DNA of 47,487 nucleotides from Alphaproteobacteria bacterium (GTDB lineage: Bacteria > Pseudomonadota > Alphaproteobacteria > Micropepsales > Micropepsaceae), in contig SHWE01000013.1 in assembly GCA_009693985.1 (NCBI GenBank), forward strand, positions 1 to 47,487, written 5' to 3'. Positions 24,759 to 32,981 of this stretch are shown piece after piece. The notes beneath the pieces were generated by a model, which did no database searches, had not been told where the DNA came from, and saw only the letters and a list, made by a program, of their open reading frames with translations. How positions within the stretch are numbered: the stretch's first letter is position 1; every line of letters begins with the position of its first letter. Both the position numbers and the translations under genes were made by a program.

Positions 24759-25000
24759 AGATTTTGTATTTCGCATGGCTTCGGCAGAAGATCGGGCGCT
24801 CCGAAGAGACGCTCGACGTACCGGCGGCTAATGTCGCAGGCCTGATCGATCATCTTCGCGCGCGTGGGCCCGGTTACGAGGCCGCGTTCCGCGACATGAA
24901 GTCGATCCGTTGCGCCGTCAATCAGGAACATGTCGGGCTCGATGCGAAACTTGGCCCTAATGACGAGGTCGCATTTTTCCCGCCGGTGACGGGCGGATGA
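24755..25000 (+). CDS. moaD: Molybdopterin synthase small subunit MoaD
   Basis: An 81-residue ubiquitin-like sulfur carrier. Its C-terminal Gly-Gly (VAFFPPVTGG) is thiocarboxylated and donates sulfur to form molybdopterin in the complex with MoaE. The N-terminus KILYFAWLRQKIGR is family-typical. The start is GTG at 24755, overlapping the pgsA stop, and its own stop overlaps the moaE ATG, so the three genes are translationally coupled. Confidence 0.94.
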   Translation: MKILYFAWLRQKIGRSEETLDVPAANVAGLIDHLRARGPGYEAAFRDMKSIRCAVNQEHVGLDAKLGPNDEVAFFPPVTGG

Positions 25001-25440
25001 GCGAGATTCGCATTAGCCACCAGGATTTCGATCCCGGTGCGGAGATCGCAGCGATTTCTTCGGTCAAAGCGAATATCGGCGCGATCGCCAGTTTCATCGG
25101 CGTGGTGCGCGGCGATGATGGCCTCGCCGCCATGACGCTCGATCATTACCCCGGCATGTGCGAACGCGAGATCGCCGCCCACGTCACAGAAGCAAAGAAG
25201 CGGTGGCCGATCTTGGCATTGCGCATCGTGCATCGCGTGGGCCGTCTCGTCCCCGGCGAACGCATCGTCTTTGTCGGCGTCGCGTCGAGCCATCGCGGCG
25301 CCGCCTTCGAGGCCGCCGAATTTCTGATGGACTACCTGAAAACGCGCGCGCCCTTCTGGAAGCTCGAAGAGCGCAAGACGGGCTCCGTTTGGGTGGAAGC
25401 CCGCGAAGCAGACGACGAAAGCGTCAAGCGCTGGCAGTGA
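24997..25440 (+). CDS. moaE: Molybdopterin synthase catalytic subunit MoaE
   Basis: A 147-residue subunit that converts precursor Z to molybdopterin using the MoaD thiocarboxylate. Family motifs present are FIGVVRGDDG, the LDHYPGMCE strand, the SSHRGAAFEA helix and the catalytic lysine segment YLKTRAPFWKLEE. The start ATG overlaps the moaD stop (ATGA). The 3' end overlaps the convergent ilvE by 17 bases. Confidence 0.95.
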   Translation: MSEIRISHQDFDPGAEIAAISSVKANIGAIASFIGVVRGDDGLAAMTLDHYPGMCEREIAAHVTEAKKRWPILALRIVHRVGRLVPGERIVFVGVASSHRGAAFEAAEFLMDYLKTRAPFWKLEERKTGSVWVEAREADDESVKRWQ

Positions 25441-26332
25441 CCCGCGCCTGTGCCGGCGCGCGCAGCGTGTCGGCGGAATAATCGTTCATCAGCGTTTCGC
25501 TGAGCTTGCCGGGCTTGAAGCGATAGGGTCCGATCTCGGACACCGGCGTCACTTCGGCGGCCGTTCCGGTGAGGAAACATTCTTCGAAGCCGATCAGTTC
25601 TTCCTTCGTGATCGCACGCTCATGCACCGGAATCTGCCGCGCCCTGGCGAGCGCGATCACCGACTGACGCGTAATGCCGTTGAGGAAGCAATCTGGCGTC
25701 GGCGTATGCAGACGCCCATCCTTGACGAAGAAGATGTTGGCGCCGGTCGCTTCCGCCACCAGGCCGCGATAATCGAACATCATCGCGTCGGCATAACCTT
25801 TGGCCTCGGCGGCGTGCTTGGACATCGTGCAGATCATGTAAAGCCCGGCGGCTTTGGCATTGGTCGGCGCCGTATCGGGCGCCGGACGCCGCCACTCGGC
25901 GATGTCGAGGCGAATGCCCTTGAGCTTTTCCGCCGGATCGAAATAGGACGGCCAGGTCCACGCCGCGATGGCGACGTGAGTCTTCGTCTGCTGCGCCGCC
26001 ACCGCCATCATCTCGCTGCCCCGAAAGGCAACGGGGCGGATATAGCCATCGACGATCCCTTGCGCTTCCGCCGCCTCGTAGCAGGCGCGATTGATCTCAT
26101 CTTCCGTATACGGAATTTTCATACCGAGGATGCGCGCCGACTCAAACAGCCGCTTGGTGTGTTCCTTGAGCTTGTAGATGCGTCCGGCATAGAGACGCTC
26201 GCCCTCGAACACGCAGGACGCATAATGCAGCCCGTGCGTCAGCACATGGGTCTGCGCGCCGCGCCACGGCACCATTTTGCCGTCATACCAGAGAGAGCCG
26301 TCGCGATCGTCGAAGGGAATGATGCCAGCCAT
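25424..26332 (-). CDS. ilvE: Branched-chain amino-acid aminotransferase
   Basis: A 302-residue class IV PLP aminotransferase, last step of valine, leucine and isoleucine synthesis. The N-terminus WYDGKMVPWRGAQTHVLTHGLHY and FEGERLY fit IlvE. The PLP lysine is K160 (TNAKAAGLY). Phosphate and ring contacts lie in EATGANIFFV and FLTGTAAEVTPV. D-amino-acid aminotransferase and aminodeoxychorismate lyase share the fold, but length and motifs favour IlvE. It is divergent from the OmpR-type regulator gene, a linkage also known from other Alphaproteobacteria. Confidence 0.92.
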   Translation of the reverse strand: MAGIIPFDDRDGSLWYDGKMVPWRGAQTHVLTHGLHYASCVFEGERLYAGRIYKLKEHTKRLFESARILGMKIPYTEDEINRACYEAAEAQGIVDGYIRPVAFRGSEMMAVAAQQTKTHVAIAAWTWPSYFDPAEKLKGIRLDIAEWRRPAPDTAPTNAKAAGLYMICTMSKHAAEAKGYADAMMFDYRGLVAEATGANIFFVKDGRLHTPTPDCFLNGITRQSVIALARARQIPVHERAITKEELIGFEECFLTGTAAEVTPVSEIGPYRFKPGKLSETLMNDYSADTLRAPAQARVTASA

Positions 26333-26436
26333 GGAAGTCCTCGATAATGCTGCCTTTTACGCAACCCGCGTAGACCAAATTACCTTAACAGGTGCCGGAC
26401 TTGCTACGCCTAAGGGGCCGCCTTAATGATGTCAAC

Positions 26437-27162
26437 ATGACCGAAGCGAAGGCCGTTAATTCGGGGCGGATAGCAGCGGACAGTCCGCATCTTCTGGTCG
26501 TCGACGACGATGCGCGGCTGCGCAGCCTGTTGCAGCGCTACCTCTCCGCCAACGGCTTCCGCGTGACCGCCGCCGCCGACGCCGCCGAAGCGCGCACGCT
26601 GATCAAGAGCATCGATTTCGATTGCCTGGTGCTCGACGTGATGATGCCGGGCGAGAGCGGCCTCGACCTCTCTTCTGCCTTGCGCGCGCAATCGCTGGTG
26701 CCGATCCTGATGCTGACCGCGCGGGGCGAGCCCGAAGACCGTATCGAGGGCCTGGAGCGTGGCGCCGACGACTATCTCGCCAAGCCTTTCGAGCCGCGCG
26801 AGCTGGCCTTGCGCCTTGCCGCGCTCATCCGCCGCGCCCATGTCAGCCGGCCGCCGGCGTTGCGCCAGCTCGTCATGGGCGATTGCGTGTTCGACGCCGA
26901 ACGCGGCGAGCTCACACGCGCCGGAAAGCGCGTCAAGCTCACCGGGTCGGAGGCGCAGTTGCTGAAACTGTTCGCCGCCAATGTCGGCCGCGCCTTCTCG
27001 CGTAGCGAACTTTGCTCGCGTCTTTCCATCGCGCTCGAACGCTCGGTCGACGTTCAGGTCACCCGCCTCAGGCGCAAGATCGAAGAGGACCAGAAGCTTC
27101 CTCTGTATCTCCAGACCGTTCGCGGTGTCGGCTATGTCCTCATCCCAGACCACGCCGGTTAG
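26437..27162 (+). CDS. OmpR-family response regulator (PetR-like)
   Basis: A 241-residue DNA-binding response regulator. The receiver domain has the acidic pair in VVDDDARLR and phospho-acceptor D67 (CLVLDVMMPGESG), with the conserved Thr in MLTARGEPEDR and Lys in DYLAKPFEPREL. The winged-helix C-terminal domain ends RTVRGVGYVL, with the recognition region DVQVTRLRRKIEE. Its position beside ilvE and before a kinase recalls the alphaproteobacterial PetR group, but the assignment is by memory of gene order. The start at ATG 26437 is preferred to the frame opening at 26392. The kinase start lies within its 3' end. Confidence 0.88.
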   Translation: MTEAKAVNSGRIAADSPHLLVVDDDARLRSLLQRYLSANGFRVTAAADAAEARTLIKSIDFDCLVLDVMMPGESGLDLSSALRAQSLVPILMLTARGEPEDRIEGLERGADDYLAKPFEPRELALRLAALIRRAHVSRPPALRQLVMGDCVFDAERGELTRAGKRVKLTGSEAQLLKLFAANVGRAFSRSELCSRLSIALERSVDVQVTRLRRKIEEDQKLPLYLQTVRGVGYVLIPDHAG

Positions 27163-28519
27163 CGGGCGCGCGACACTGAAGAACGCCTCCGTGCACCCGC
27201 TGCGCGCGCTGAAGCGCTTTCTGCCGCGCGGCCTGTTCTGGCGCTCGCTGATCATCATCGTCATGCCGATGCTGCTATTGCAGATGGTGGTCACCATCGT
27301 GTTCTTCGACCGCCATTACCGCATCACGACGGCGACGATGACGCGCGGCGTGGTGAACGACGTCGCCTATATGGTGATGCTCGAAAACACCCTGCCGCTT
27401 GGACCTCAGCGCGACACGCAGCGCCAGATAGCGGCGAATCTGTTCGGCTATGGCGCCGAATTCCTGCCGGGCGAGCGGCTCGCGCGCACCGTGTCGACGC
27501 CGCAGACCGTGCTCGACCGGGCGCTCGCCTACATCTTCATGACGGAGATACAAGAGAACGTCACCTTCGACACCGCGCGCGATCCCGAGAATGTCGATCT
27601 GCGCATGCAATTGCGCGACGGCGTGCTGCGCCTGCTGATCCCGGTTGGGCGCGTGACGGCGTCGAGCGCGGATATTTTCGTCCTCTGGATGATCGGCTCC
27701 TCGCTGGTGCTGATCGCCATCGCGGTGCTGTTCCTGCGCAATCAGATAAAACCGATCGAACGGCTCGCCGCGGCCGCCGAATCTTTCGGCAAGGGGCGCG
27801 AGGTCGACAATTTCAAACCCTATGGCGCGACCGAAGTCAGGCGCGCGGCCTCCGCTTTCATCCAGATGCGCGAACGCATCGACCGTTATATCCAGCAGCG
27901 CACGGAAATGCTGGCCGGCATCAGCCACGATCTGAAGACGCCCCTGACGCGGATGCGTTTGCAGCTCGCGATGATGCCCAAGGATTCCGATGTCGAGGCG
28001 ATGGAATCCGACCTCGCCGAGATGGAGCGCATGCTCACCGAATATCTCGCCTTCGCCCGCGGCGAGGGCGGCGATCCGGCCGAGCCGACGGAGCTGACCG
28101 CCCTCGTCGAGGAAGTCGTCGCCGATGGCGTGCGCACCCATGGCGCGAGCGGCCGCATCAAAATCGCCGCCGCCGAGCCGGTGACGCTCGCGGTCAAACG
28201 CGACGCGGTGAAGCGGTGCCTGGTGAACCTCATCGACAACGCGCTCAAATATGGCGAGCACGCTTCCGTCGCCGTCAAGCAAGTCGGGCGCGGCGTCGAA
28301 CTCTCCGTCGAAGATGATGGGCCCGGCATCGCCGAAGACCGGCGCGAAGAAGCCTTCCGTCCGTTCCACCGCCTCGATGAAGGGCGCAATCTGCAAAAGG
28401 GCGGCGTCGGTCTCGGCCTCGCCATCGCGCGTGACATCGCGCGCGCCCATGGCGGCGACGTGCGGCTCGAAACGAGCGCGATGGGCGGGTTGAGAGCCGT
28501 GCTCAGACTGCCGATTTAG
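27134..28519 (+). CDS. EnvZ-like sensor histidine kinase
   Basis: A 461-residue membrane kinase, partner of the preceding regulator, overlapping it by 29 bases. The N-terminal helix (SLIIIVMPMLLLQMVVTIVF) and a second one near residues 180-200 enclose a periplasmic sensor of roughly 130 residues with no recognisable ligand fold. A HAMP linker follows (NQIKPIERLAAAAESFGKG). The H box is AGISHDLKTPLTRMR with phospho-acceptor H265. The catalytic domain has the N box (LIDNALKYG), DDGPGI and GGVGLGLAI. The start at ATG 27134 (MSSSQTTP) fits. The signal sensed is unknown. Confidence 0.9.
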   Translation: MSSSQTTPVSGRATLKNASVHPLRALKRFLPRGLFWRSLIIIVMPMLLLQMVVTIVFFDRHYRITTATMTRGVVNDVAYMVMLENTLPLGPQRDTQRQIAANLFGYGAEFLPGERLARTVSTPQTVLDRALAYIFMTEIQENVTFDTARDPENVDLRMQLRDGVLRLLIPVGRVTASSADIFVLWMIGSSLVLIAIAVLFLRNQIKPIERLAAAAESFGKGREVDNFKPYGATEVRRAASAFIQMRERIDRYIQQRTEMLAGISHDLKTPLTRMRLQLAMMPKDSDVEAMESDLAEMERMLTEYLAFARGEGGDPAEPTELTALVEEVVADGVRTHGASGRIKIAAAEPVTLAVKRDAVKRCLVNLIDNALKYGEHASVAVKQVGRGVELSVEDDGPGIAEDRREEAFRPFHRLDEGRNLQKGGVGLGLAIARDIARAHGGDVRLETSAMGGLRAVLRLPI

Positions 28520-28766
28520 TTTCAAGGGGGAGCGCAACGCTGCGCTCGCTTGCGTATACCACCTTCCCAGGTTGCGACGGCGTCGCGATGCGTAAAAGCC
28601 AAGCGTGGCAGGGGTAAAACGAAATCGCTGGCCGCGAAATTGCGTGACGATAAAGTACCGTTTGTACCCACCAGCGTTGCGCTCCTCCATCCGTTTTCGC
28701 TCTCGCGTCCATCGAAACTTAGATGGGGATGCGAAGCCCGATGCGCCAGTCGAAAGACACAGATGT
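28520..28766. other. Non-coding stretch after the kinase gene
   Basis: No credible gene is seen. It begins with a GC-skewed self-complementary run (GCGCAACGCTGCGCTCGCTTGCG, in part) and contains the tiny frame MRKSQAWQG without a ribosome site. I see no tRNA, tmRNA or riboswitch signature. A minus-strand frame (28503-28712) is open but has no gene-like features. Confidence 0.5.
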
Positions 28767-28866
28767 CATGGTCCGCAAAAGCGGGCCATCCAGGCGGGCG
28801 TAGGATTCACGCGGCGCATGGGCATGCGCCGGCTGGATGGCCCGCTCAAGTCTGGCCATCCAGGCG
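28767..28866. repeat. Nested palindromic repeat with CCATCCAGGCG units
   Basis: GCGGGCCATCCAG (28781-28793) is the inverse of CTGGATGGCCCGC (28833-28845). Inside, CGGCGCAT (28812-28819) pairs perfectly with ATGCGCCG (28824-28831). GGCCATCCAGGCG recurs as a direct copy at 28854-28866. The arrangement looks like a mobile intergenic palindrome of the REP/BIME type. Confidence 0.65.
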
Positions 28867-28883
28867 TGGGTTCTTGAAAATTA

Positions 28884-29018
28884 CTGTCATGCCCGGCGAA
28901 GCCCGCGCGTCAGCGTGGGCTGAGGGAAGGGCACCCAGGTGTGAATCATCTGATCGGTGTCGATACCTGGGTTCCCTTCCCGTCACGACGCTTCGCGTCG
29001 TTCCGCCGGGAATGACAG
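28884..29018. repeat. Long imperfect palindrome next to the proC stop
   Basis: Outer arms CTGTCATGCCCGGCG (28884-28898) and CGCCGGGAATGACAG (29004-29018) pair with one mismatch. Inner arms GGGAAGGGCACCCAGGT (28923-28939) and ACCTGGGTTCCCTTCCC (28965-28981) pair with one mismatch. A third stem ACGACGC-TTC-GCGTCGT lies at 28986-29002. Folded RNA would make a 135-base branched hairpin directly at the 3' end of proC, where it could protect or terminate the transcript. Confidence 0.7.
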
Positions 29019-29023
29019 CGAGG

Positions 29024-29848
29024 TTACTTCCCCAACTCTTTGCCGCGTTTGGTCGCCGCGTCGATGGCGCGCTTCATCAGCGCTTCCAATCCGCCGGGCG
29101 CCATCAGCACGTTGAGTGCGGCCTCCGTGGTGCCGCCCGGGCTGGTGACGTCCTTGCGCAACAGCGACGCCGCGCGGCTATCCGCATCGAGCAGAGCGCC
29201 CGCACCCGCGACCGTCGCGCGCGCCAGTTTTTCGGCCGTCGCTTCGTCCAGCCCTTGCGCGCGGGCGGCGGCGGCCAGCGCTTCGACCAGCAGGAAGATA
29301 TAGGCGGGGCCCGAACCCGACACCGCCGTCACCGCATCCATCAGTTTTTCGTCGGTAAGCCACAGCGTCTGGCCAAGCGCCGCCATCAGGTTTTCGGCGC
29401 GCGCCCTGTCGGCGGCCGCAAGGCCCGCAGCGGCATAAAGCACCGTGATGCCCTTCCCGATCGCGCCCGGCGTGTTGGGCATGGCGCGCACCAGCCGCGC
29501 CTTACTTCCCAACCCGGCGGCAAGCGCCGCTGTCGTCACGCCGGCCGCGATCGAGAGCACCAGCGCGTCCCGTTTTCCGAGCGCCGCCAGAAGCCCGCTC
29601 TCCGCCTTCAGCACTTGCGGCTTGAGCGCCAGCACGATGGCGGCGACATCCGGAATATCGCTGGCGAACGCGCCGTGCAGGTGGATCGCCTTGTCGCGCG
29701 CCAAAAGCTGGATCTCGGGTGCGGGCGAAGGCTCGACGACATGGATGGCGGAGAATTTGCCGGTCCCGATCCAGCCCTTGATGAGCGCCCCGCCCATCCG
29801 TCCGGCGCCGATGAGGAGGACCGCTTCGTTCGTTTGCTTATCGGTCAA
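29024..29848 (-). CDS. proC: Pyrroline-5-carboxylate reductase
   Basis: A 274-residue enzyme making proline from pyrroline-5-carboxylate with NAD(P)H. The Rossmann motif is LLIGAGRMGGAL, followed by LALKPQV. The dimerisation and active-site region carries AVSGSGPAYIFLLVEAL, and the C-terminal DVTSPGGTTEAAL is the P5CR signature. No ATG fits. TTG at 29848 (LTDKQTNEA), preceded by GGGGGAAAA, is the best start. The longer frame to 29890 reads through a repeat. It is the last gene of the ubiK-ybjN-proC run. Confidence 0.93.
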   Translation of the reverse strand: MTDKQTNEAVLLIGAGRMGGALIKGWIGTGKFSAIHVVEPSPAPEIQLLARDKAIHLHGAFASDIPDVAAIVLALKPQVLKAESGLLAALGKRDALVLSIAAGVTTAALAAGLGSKARLVRAMPNTPGAIGKGITVLYAAAGLAAADRARAENLMAALGQTLWLTDEKLMDAVTAVSGSGPAYIFLLVEALAAAARAQGLDEATAEKLARATVAGAGALLDADSRAASLLRKDVTSPGGTTEAALNVLMAPGGLEALMKRAIDAATKRGKELGK

Positions 29849-29852
29849 ATTT

Positions 29853-29912
29853 TCCCCCTTCCGTCCGCTCAAGCGGGCACCTTCCCCCACAAGGGGGGAA
29901 GGAGACTAGGGG
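29853..29912. repeat. Dispersed intergenic repeat, divergent copy
   Basis: CCCCTTCCGTCC, then GCTCAAGCGGGC, then CCTTCCCCC-ACAA-GGGGGGAAGG form a short element between ybjN and proC. The layout (opening C-rich box, inner palindrome, terminal hairpin) matches the other copies, with a different base composition in the terminal stem (CTTCCCCC for CTCTCCC). Confidence 0.5.
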
Positions 29913-29929
29913 TTTAATATAGCTATCCG

Positions 29930-30430
29930 TCAGGCCCGGCCGGAACATTCCAGCACGGCGGCCGCCATGGCCTCCTTGGCCGTCTTGCCGCCCCAGAGCA
30001 CGAACTGGAAGGCCGGGTAATAGTGCTCGCAGGCTTCGACCGCGAGGTGCAGCAGCGCCTCGCATTGCGCCGCGCTGACCGTGGAATCGGGGAAGATCAG
30101 CACGTGCCGGTAGAGGATGGCGCCGTCGTCGGACCAGAGGTCGAAATGTCCGAGCCAGAGCTGCGAATTGATCGAGACCAGGAGCTCGGCGATCTCCGAG
30201 CGCCGCTCATGCGCCACCCGCATGTCGAAGCTGACCGAGACATGGAGCGATTGCAGCTCCTCGCGCCAGGTGAAGCAGAAATGGTAGTCGCACCAGCGGC
30301 CGGCCACCGAAAGGTTTATTTCGTCATGCCCGGAGCGCTCGAAGGGCCAGCCATTGTCCTCGACCGCCCGCTCCAGCATGTCGAGCGGGTGTTCCAGGGC
30401 AACCGGTTGCTCGGTCATTGCAAGCTTCAT
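29930..30430 (-). CDS. YbjN-domain protein
   Basis: A 166-residue cytosolic protein of the YbjN family, with a type III-secretion-chaperone-like alpha/beta fold and no known enzymatic role. Family-typical parts are the N-terminal LDMLERAVEDNGWPFER, the strand pair WCDYHFCFTWREE, and ELLVSINSQLWLGHFDLWSDDGAILYRH. It lies between ubiK and proC, a common order in Alphaproteobacteria. The start is ATG 30430 (MKLAMTEQ); a second ATG four codons later is possible. Confidence 0.88.
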   Translation of the reverse strand: MKLAMTEQPVALEHPLDMLERAVEDNGWPFERSGHDEINLSVAGRWCDYHFCFTWREELQSLHVSVSFDMRVAHERRSEIAELLVSINSQLWLGHFDLWSDDGAILYRHVLIFPDSTVSAAQCEALLHLAVEACEHYYPAFQFVLWGGKTAKEAMAAAVLECSGRA

Positions 30431-30565
30431 GGATCAGGTCCCTCGGGTGCGCCATTCGGCAAGCGAAGCGCGAAGCAGTTGCTAAGAGCCTGACACAAGA
30501 TATTGATTCGGTACAAGCCCGACCCGCCTCAACTTGTGGGCGGACACCAAGTCGAGCCTCGCAAT

Positions 30566-30862
30566 TCACAGCTTTCCCTTGGACCGTTTCGGCGCCGCCG
30601 GTTTTGCCTTCGCGCCGCCGCCGAGTTTCGACTCCAACTCGGCGAGCCGAGCGGCAAGCTTCTCGTTCTCGGCGCGCGCCTTGGCCGCCATCGCCTTGAC
30701 CGCGTCGAACTCCTCGCGCGGCACGAAATCGAGATCGGCGATCATCCGCTCCATGCGCGACTTCATCATGGTTTCGATCTCGGCCTTGAAGGACTTCGCC
30801 GCACCCGCCGCATCGGTGAAGAAGCGGGCGAACTGGTCCAGAACGCGATTGTCGGTCTGCAT
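30566..30862 (-). CDS. ubiK: UbiK/BMFP-type accessory factor
   Basis: A 98-residue protein of the BMFP/YqiC family. UbiK helps the Ubi complex of ubiquinone synthesis in E. coli. The N-terminal amphipathic helix (NRVLDQFARFFTDAAGAAKS) is followed by a coiled coil (EEFDAVKAMAAKARAENEKL). The family hallmark is R-M-E-R-M-I-A-D-L-D-F-V-P-R-E-E-F-D-A-V. A Lys/Ala/Pro-rich tail (GAKAKPAAPKRSKGKL) ends the protein. It is divergent from lgt. Confidence 0.88.
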   Translation of the reverse strand: MQTDNRVLDQFARFFTDAAGAAKSFKAEIETMMKSRMERMIADLDFVPREEFDAVKAMAAKARAENEKLAARLAELESKLGGGAKAKPAAPKRSKGKL

Positions 30863-31002
30863 GTCCTATCCTCTCGGGGCCTCGGGCTAAGGTAGTGATG
30901 CCTGCGCACGAATTCCATGGTCCCATCTTCCATGACCGGGGCGCCCTTGACAGTGTCACCCGGCTCGCGCGAGCTAATCCCTCGCTCTTTCACGAGCCGC
31001 CC

Positions 31003-31923
31003 ATGGTCGAAGCCGTCATCACCTTCCCCAACATCGATCCGGTAATCTTCCATATTTATGGGCCGATCAGCATCCGCTGGTATGCGCTGTCCTATATCGC
31101 CGGCCTGTTGCTGGGCTGGTTCTATGTCACCAAGCTCCTGGCGATGCGGAAATTGTGGGCGGGCGCGCCGTTCAATGGCAAAGCCCCGGCGACCGCCGAC
31201 GATATCGGCGACCTTTTCGTCTGGGTGACCTTGGGCGTCATCATCGGCGGCCGTCTCGGCTATGTGCTGCTTTATGGCGTCCTCTATTGCGGCTTCAATC
31301 CGCTGGGACCGGCCTGCGCGGGTCTGCCCGGCGCCTATCTCGACAATCCGGTGCGGATCATCGCCGCCTGGGAAGGCGGTATGTCGTTCCATGGCGGGCT
31401 CGCCGGCGTGATCATCGCGATCTGGCTGTTCTGCCGGAGCCGCAAGCTCCAGCTCATCGCCGTCGGCGATCTGATCGCGGCGGCGACGCCGATCGGATTG
31501 TTCTTTGGGCGGGTCGCCAATTTCATCAATGGCGAATTGTGGGGCACAACGACCGATGCGCCCTGGGGCGTCGTCTTCTGCAACGACGTGATCCGTGCCG
31601 CTACCGGCGGCGCCTGCCCGGCGGGCACGATGGCGCGCCATCCGAGCCAGCTTTACGAAGCCGCGCTGGAAGGCGTGCTGCTGTTCTTCGTGCTGCGGAT
31701 CCTGTTGGTGAAATTTCAGATTCATCGCCGCCCCGGCCTCGTCATCGCCTGGTTCCTGACGGGATATGCGCTGTGCCGCTTCGCGGTGGAATTCTTCCGC
31801 GATTCCGAATCCAAGATCGCCGGCTGGTTCAGCATGGGCCAGGCGCTCAGCCTGCCGATGTGGGCCGCCGCCGCGTTCTTCTTCTGGTATGCGCTCAGCG
31901 CCCGCGCCAAAGCCCGTCCGTGA
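31003..31923 (+). CDS. lgt: Prolipoprotein diacylglyceryl transferase
   Basis: This 306-residue inner-membrane enzyme transfers diacylglycerol from phosphatidylglycerol to the lipobox cysteine of prolipoproteins, the first step of lipoprotein maturation. Several hydrophobic helices are seen. The signature is GLFFGRVANFINGELWG, and the essential-type residues lie in GGMSFHGGLAG, ISIRWYALSYIAG and MARHPSQLYEAALEG. The ATG at 31003 (MVEAVITFPNIDP) matches the family start; the frame is open upstream to 30895. The stop overlaps the next start (GTGA). Confidence 0.95.
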   Translation: MVEAVITFPNIDPVIFHIYGPISIRWYALSYIAGLLLGWFYVTKLLAMRKLWAGAPFNGKAPATADDIGDLFVWVTLGVIIGGRLGYVLLYGVLYCGFNPLGPACAGLPGAYLDNPVRIIAAWEGGMSFHGGLAGVIIAIWLFCRSRKLQLIAVGDLIAAATPIGLFFGRVANFINGELWGTTTDAPWGVVFCNDVIRAATGGACPAGTMARHPSQLYEAALEGVLLFFVLRILLVKFQIHRRPGLVIAWFLTGYALCRFAVEFFRDSESKIAGWFSMGQALSLPMWAAAAFFFWYALSARAKARP

Positions 31924-32981
31924 ATGCGTTGAAGGAGATTATTCTTCGGCTCATCCGCAACGATGGGCCGATCACGCTGGCGCAATATATGAATTTGGCG
32001 CTTCAGCATCCAAGCCACGGCTATTACGCGACGCGCGATCCCTTGGGCCGCGACTTCATCACCGCGCCGGAAGTGAGCCAGATCTTCGGCGAGCTGATCG
32101 GACTCTTCCTGGTGCAGGCGTGGGAAGATCGCGGCAGCCCGAAGGCGTTTCACTTGGTCGAACTTGGCCCGGGGCGCGGCACGCTGATGGCCGATATTTT
32201 CCGCGCCGCGAAGATACGCCCCGCCTTCGTGGATGCGGCCCATGTGACGCTGGTCGAAACCAGCCCGGCGTTGCGCGATGTTCAGGCCCGCAATCTGCGC
32301 CATGTCGAGATCGCCTGGGCGTCGACCATGGAAGACATTCCGGCCGATGCGCCGCTGTTCGTGGTGGCGAACGAGTTCTTCGATGCGCTGCCGATCCGCC
32401 AGTTCGAGATGGTGAACGGAATTTGGCACGAGCGCATGGTGGGGGCGGAGGGCGACACGCTGCACATACGCCTGATGCCCAATCCCATCCCGTTCAACGG
32501 CATACCGCTCGAGGCGCCGCATGGCGCGGTGGTGGAGATGTCGGTGGCGGCGCTCGGGCGCGCTTCGTATCTCGCGGAGCGCATCGTGGAGCAGGGCGGC
32601 GTCGCGCTGATCGTCGATTACGGACACACGGCGACCGGTTTCGGCGATACGTTCCAGGCGGTGAAGGCACATCACTACACCGATCCCTTCGCCGAACCCG
32701 GGGATGCCGATCTGACCGCCCATGTGGATTTCGAGCGGCTGGCGGAGTTCGCACGCGCGGCGGATGCGCTCGTCCACGGTCCCGTGCCGCAAGGTGCATT
32801 TCTGGAAGCACTCGGCATCCATATGCGCGCCGAGAATCTGAAGCGCGCCACGCCGCGCGAGGCCGCCGACATCGATGCGGCGGTGGCGCGGCTGACGGGA
32901 CCGGAGCAAATGGGTACGCTGTTCAAAGTCATGGCCATTTCCGACGGCCATTTTAGGGAGCTGCCAGGATTTCTACGTTGA
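31920..32981 (+). CDS. MidA/NDUFAF7-like SAM-dependent methyltransferase
   Basis: A 353-residue class I methyltransferase of the MidA/NDUFAF7 family. The mitochondrial relative dimethylates an arginine of complex I subunit NDUFS2. The N-terminus GPITLAQYMNLALQHPSHGYY and DFITAPEVSQIFGELIG are family hallmarks. The SAM motif is VELGPGRGTLMADI, followed by FVVANEFFDALPI. Later marks are VALIVDYGH and QGAFLEALGI. The start is GTG at 31920, overlapping the lgt stop; its own stop overlaps the pgeF start (TTGA). The substrate here is presumably an NADH-dehydrogenase subunit, by family inference. Confidence 0.92.
   Translation: MNALKEIILRLIRNDGPITLAQYMNLALQHPSHGYYATRDPLGRDFITAPEVSQIFGELIGLFLVQAWEDRGSPKAFHLVELGPGRGTLMADIFRAAKIRPAFVDAAHVTLVETSPALRDVQARNLRHVEIAWASTMEDIPADAPLFVVANEFFDALPIRQFEMVNGIWHERMVGAEGDTLHIRLMPNPIPFNGIPLEAPHGAVVEMSVAALGRASYLAERIVEQGGVALIVDYGHTATGFGDTFQAVKAHHYTDPFAEPGDADLTAHVDFERLAEFARAADALVHGPVPQGAFLEALGIHMRAENLKRATPREAADIDAAVARLTGPEQMGTLFKVMAISDGHFRELPGFLR

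Noticed and set aside
28503-28712. 69-codon minus-strand frame after the kinase gene
   Set aside because: No ribosome site, overlaps the kinase end, and the content (HAWLLRIATPSQ) looks like translated repeat DNA and not like a protein domain.
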